Below, in pieces: positions 62,827 to 64,000 of a stretch of 64,000 bases of DNA. Each line of letters opens with the position of its first letter. Position 1 is the first letter of the stretch. The position numbers and the translations under genes were made by a program. Source of the stretch: UBA4733 sp036734945. GTDB lineage: Bacteria > Chloroflexota > UBA4733. The notes beneath the pieces are model-generated. The model was given only the letters and a program-made list of their open reading frames with translations. It did no database searches and was not told the DNA's origin. The stretch covers positions 1-64,000 of the forward strand of contig DAIMXP010000024.1 in assembly GCA_036734945.1 (NCBI GenBank), in the 5' to 3' direction.

Positions 62827-64000
62827 ATGGATGAACGTGTCGTTGTACTCGGCGCAGGTCCAACTGGCCTCGGTGCTGCTTACCGATTGGCGGAGTTGGG
62901 CCACGCTAACTGGGACATCTACGAGCGAACTGACCACGTCGGCGGCTTGGCGTCTAGCTACCGGGATCCGCAGGGCTTCATCTGGGATCACGGTGGCCAC
63001 GTCATGTTCAGCCACTACAGCTACTTCGATGACCTGGTGGAAAAGATGCTGCGCGGTGATTACGATCAACACATGCGCGAAGCCTGGATCTGGATTTACG
63101 ATCGCTTTGTGCCATACCCGTTCCAGAACAATATCCACCGGCTGCCCAAGGAGACCTTCCTCGACTGCGTCATGGGCATCGTGGAAGCACAGCGACGTGC
63201 TCTGCCCAAAGGAACGTTTGAGCAATGGATCCATGCCGTTTTCGGGGAGGGAATCGCTCGTCACTTCATGCTGCCCTATAACTTCAAAGTCTGGGCGCAT
63301 CCCCTGGAAATGATGGCGACGCAGTGGCAGGGAGATCGTGTACCCACCGTCGACCTGCGTCGCATCCTTCAAAACCACCTGGACGATCGCGACGACGTCA
63401 ACTGGGGACCGAATAATAAGTTCAAGTTCCCACTTTTGGGTACCGGGATGCTCTATGAGCGCGTCGCCGAAGCTCTGCCGAAGCCTGTTCAGCTTCACAA
63501 GGAGGCGACGGAAATCGACATCCAGTCCCATGAGGTTGCCTTTGCCGATGGCAGCCGCACCAGCTATGACCGGCTTATCACGACAATGCCGATCCCTGAG
63601 CTGCTCAAGCGTATGTCGCATTGCCCACCTTCGGTGAGGACCGCGGCACGTGACCTGCACCACACTGAAGGCTTCTTTGTCGGCATCGGCGTCGCTGACC
63701 CCTGCCCGAGCAGCAAATGCTGGATGTATTTTCCAGAGTCCGACACACCGTTCTATCGGGTGACCTACCTGTCGAACTATTCGCCGCAAGTCACGCCTGG
63801 GCCTGGCTACTTCTCGCTGCTGGCAGAGATCTCCGCCTCTCCGTACAAGGAGGAACGCGCCGACGACATTATCGAACGGACCATTCGAGGCATGGTCAGC
63901 GCCAACCTCCTGACGCCGGACCAGGCCACCCAGAGGATCGTAAGCAAACAGTTGTTGCGCGTTCCCTACTCATACCCCGTGCCGACCATTGGGCGCGACA
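62827..64000 (+). CDS. FAD/NAD(P)-dependent oxidoreductase, 3' partial
   Basis: At least 391 residues, open at the window end, so no stop is visible. N-terminal dinucleotide-binding motif VVVLGAGPTGLGAAYRLAEL and YERTDHVGGLASSYRD, the glycine-rich GGLA loop of amine-oxidase/UDP-galactopyranose-mutase-like flavoproteins. Later features include VWAHPLEMMATQWQGDRVPT and TTMPIPELLKRM. It may be a UGM-like mutase or sugar-modifying flavoenzyme of the polysaccharide pathway. The ATG at 62827 is chosen over 62831 because only the former keeps the fold intact. Confidence 0.85.
   Translation, partial: MDERVVVLGAGPTGLGAAYRLAELGHANWDIYERTDHVGGLASSYRDPQGFIWDHGGHVMFSHYSYFDDLVEKMLRGDYDQHMREAWIWIYDRFVPYPFQNNIHRLPKETFLDCVMGIVEAQRRALPKGTFEQWIHAVFGEGIARHFMLPYNFKVWAHPLEMMATQWQGDRVPTVDLRRILQNHLDDRDDVNWGPNNKFKFPLLGTGMLYERVAEALPKPVQLHKEATEIDIQSHEVAFADGSRTSYDRLITTMPIPELLKRMSHCPPSVRTAARDLHHTEGFFVGIGVADPCPSSKCWMYFPESDTPFYRVTYLSNYSPQVTPGPGYFSLLAEISASPYKEERADDIIERTIRGMVSANLLTPDQATQRIVSKQLLRVPYSYPVPTIGRD

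Noticed and set aside
62419..63789. 456-codon minus-strand frame
   Set aside because: It lies opposite the clear glycosyltransferase and flavoprotein genes and shows no family features; it is a high-GC shadow frame.

Overview
The window is high-GC bacterial DNA, about 62% by eye, with tightly packed genes. It is dominated by an exopolysaccharide locus interleaved with lasso-peptide-type maturation genes. Very large secreted proteins with Thr-Pro-rich linkers, repeated DUF4082 modules, ISKra4-like elements and HprK/PqqD/nucleotidyltransferase cassettes suggest a Chloroflexota-like organism. That placement is an inference, because no rRNA or housekeeping marker lies in the window.

Layout. (1) 1-1.5 kb: an HprK-like kinase (cut by the window edge), a PqqD-like protein and a lasso B2-type protease. 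(2) 1.5-6.1 kb: a processive family 2 glycosyltransferase on the minus strand, then a WecG/TagA-type transferase, a priming sugar transferase and a nucleotidyltransferase. (3) 6.3-16.5 kb: a complete lasso-type cluster on two converging strands. The plus strand has PqqD (B1), B2 and an HprK-like kinase. The minus strand has a small acidic protein, a glycosyltransferase, a nucleotidyltransferase, an asparagine-synthetase-like cyclase, a 51-residue precursor and an ABC exporter. (4) 16.7-30.6 kb: secreted multidomain proteins sharing DUF4082 and a second module of about 150 residues, with a decayed IS4-like region at 19-20 kb. (5) 30.9-38.9 kb: a sugar-nucleotide operon (two acyltransferases, oxidoreductase, two DegT aminotransferases, epimerase) followed by two glycosyltransferases. 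(6) 39.2-42.7 kb: an ISKra4-like element inserted inside another transposase gene, with a 9-bp target duplication. (7) 43-49.3 kb: a GH16 enzyme, a flippase and a galactose-oxidase-like protein. (8) 49.5-54 kb: a second glycosyltransferase/PqqD/nucleotidyltransferase/HprK set lacking cyclase, B2 and precursor. (9) 54-55.8 kb: an intact ISKra4-like element. (10) 55.9-64 kb: a lipoprotein, a glycosyltransferase, a small helix-turn-helix regulator, a Wzz-like protein, a BY-kinase-like ATPase with a degenerate P-loop, a 47-residue membrane peptide, an O-antigen-polymerase-like protein, a glycosyltransferase and a partial FAD-dependent oxidoreductase.

How the parts fit. The priming transferase, glycosyltransferases, flippase, polymerase and Wzz/BY-kinase pair form a Wzx/Wzy-type export route. 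The sugar operon probably supplies an acylated amino sugar, and the secreted GH16, oxidase-like and deacetylase-like proteins probably act on extracellular glycans. The cluster at 7.5-16.5 kb has every class of gene needed for a lasso peptide. Its precursor ends in Ser and the cluster carries kinase and nucleotidyltransferase homologues, so a C-terminally phosphorylated and perhaps sugar-decorated product is a reasonable hypothesis.
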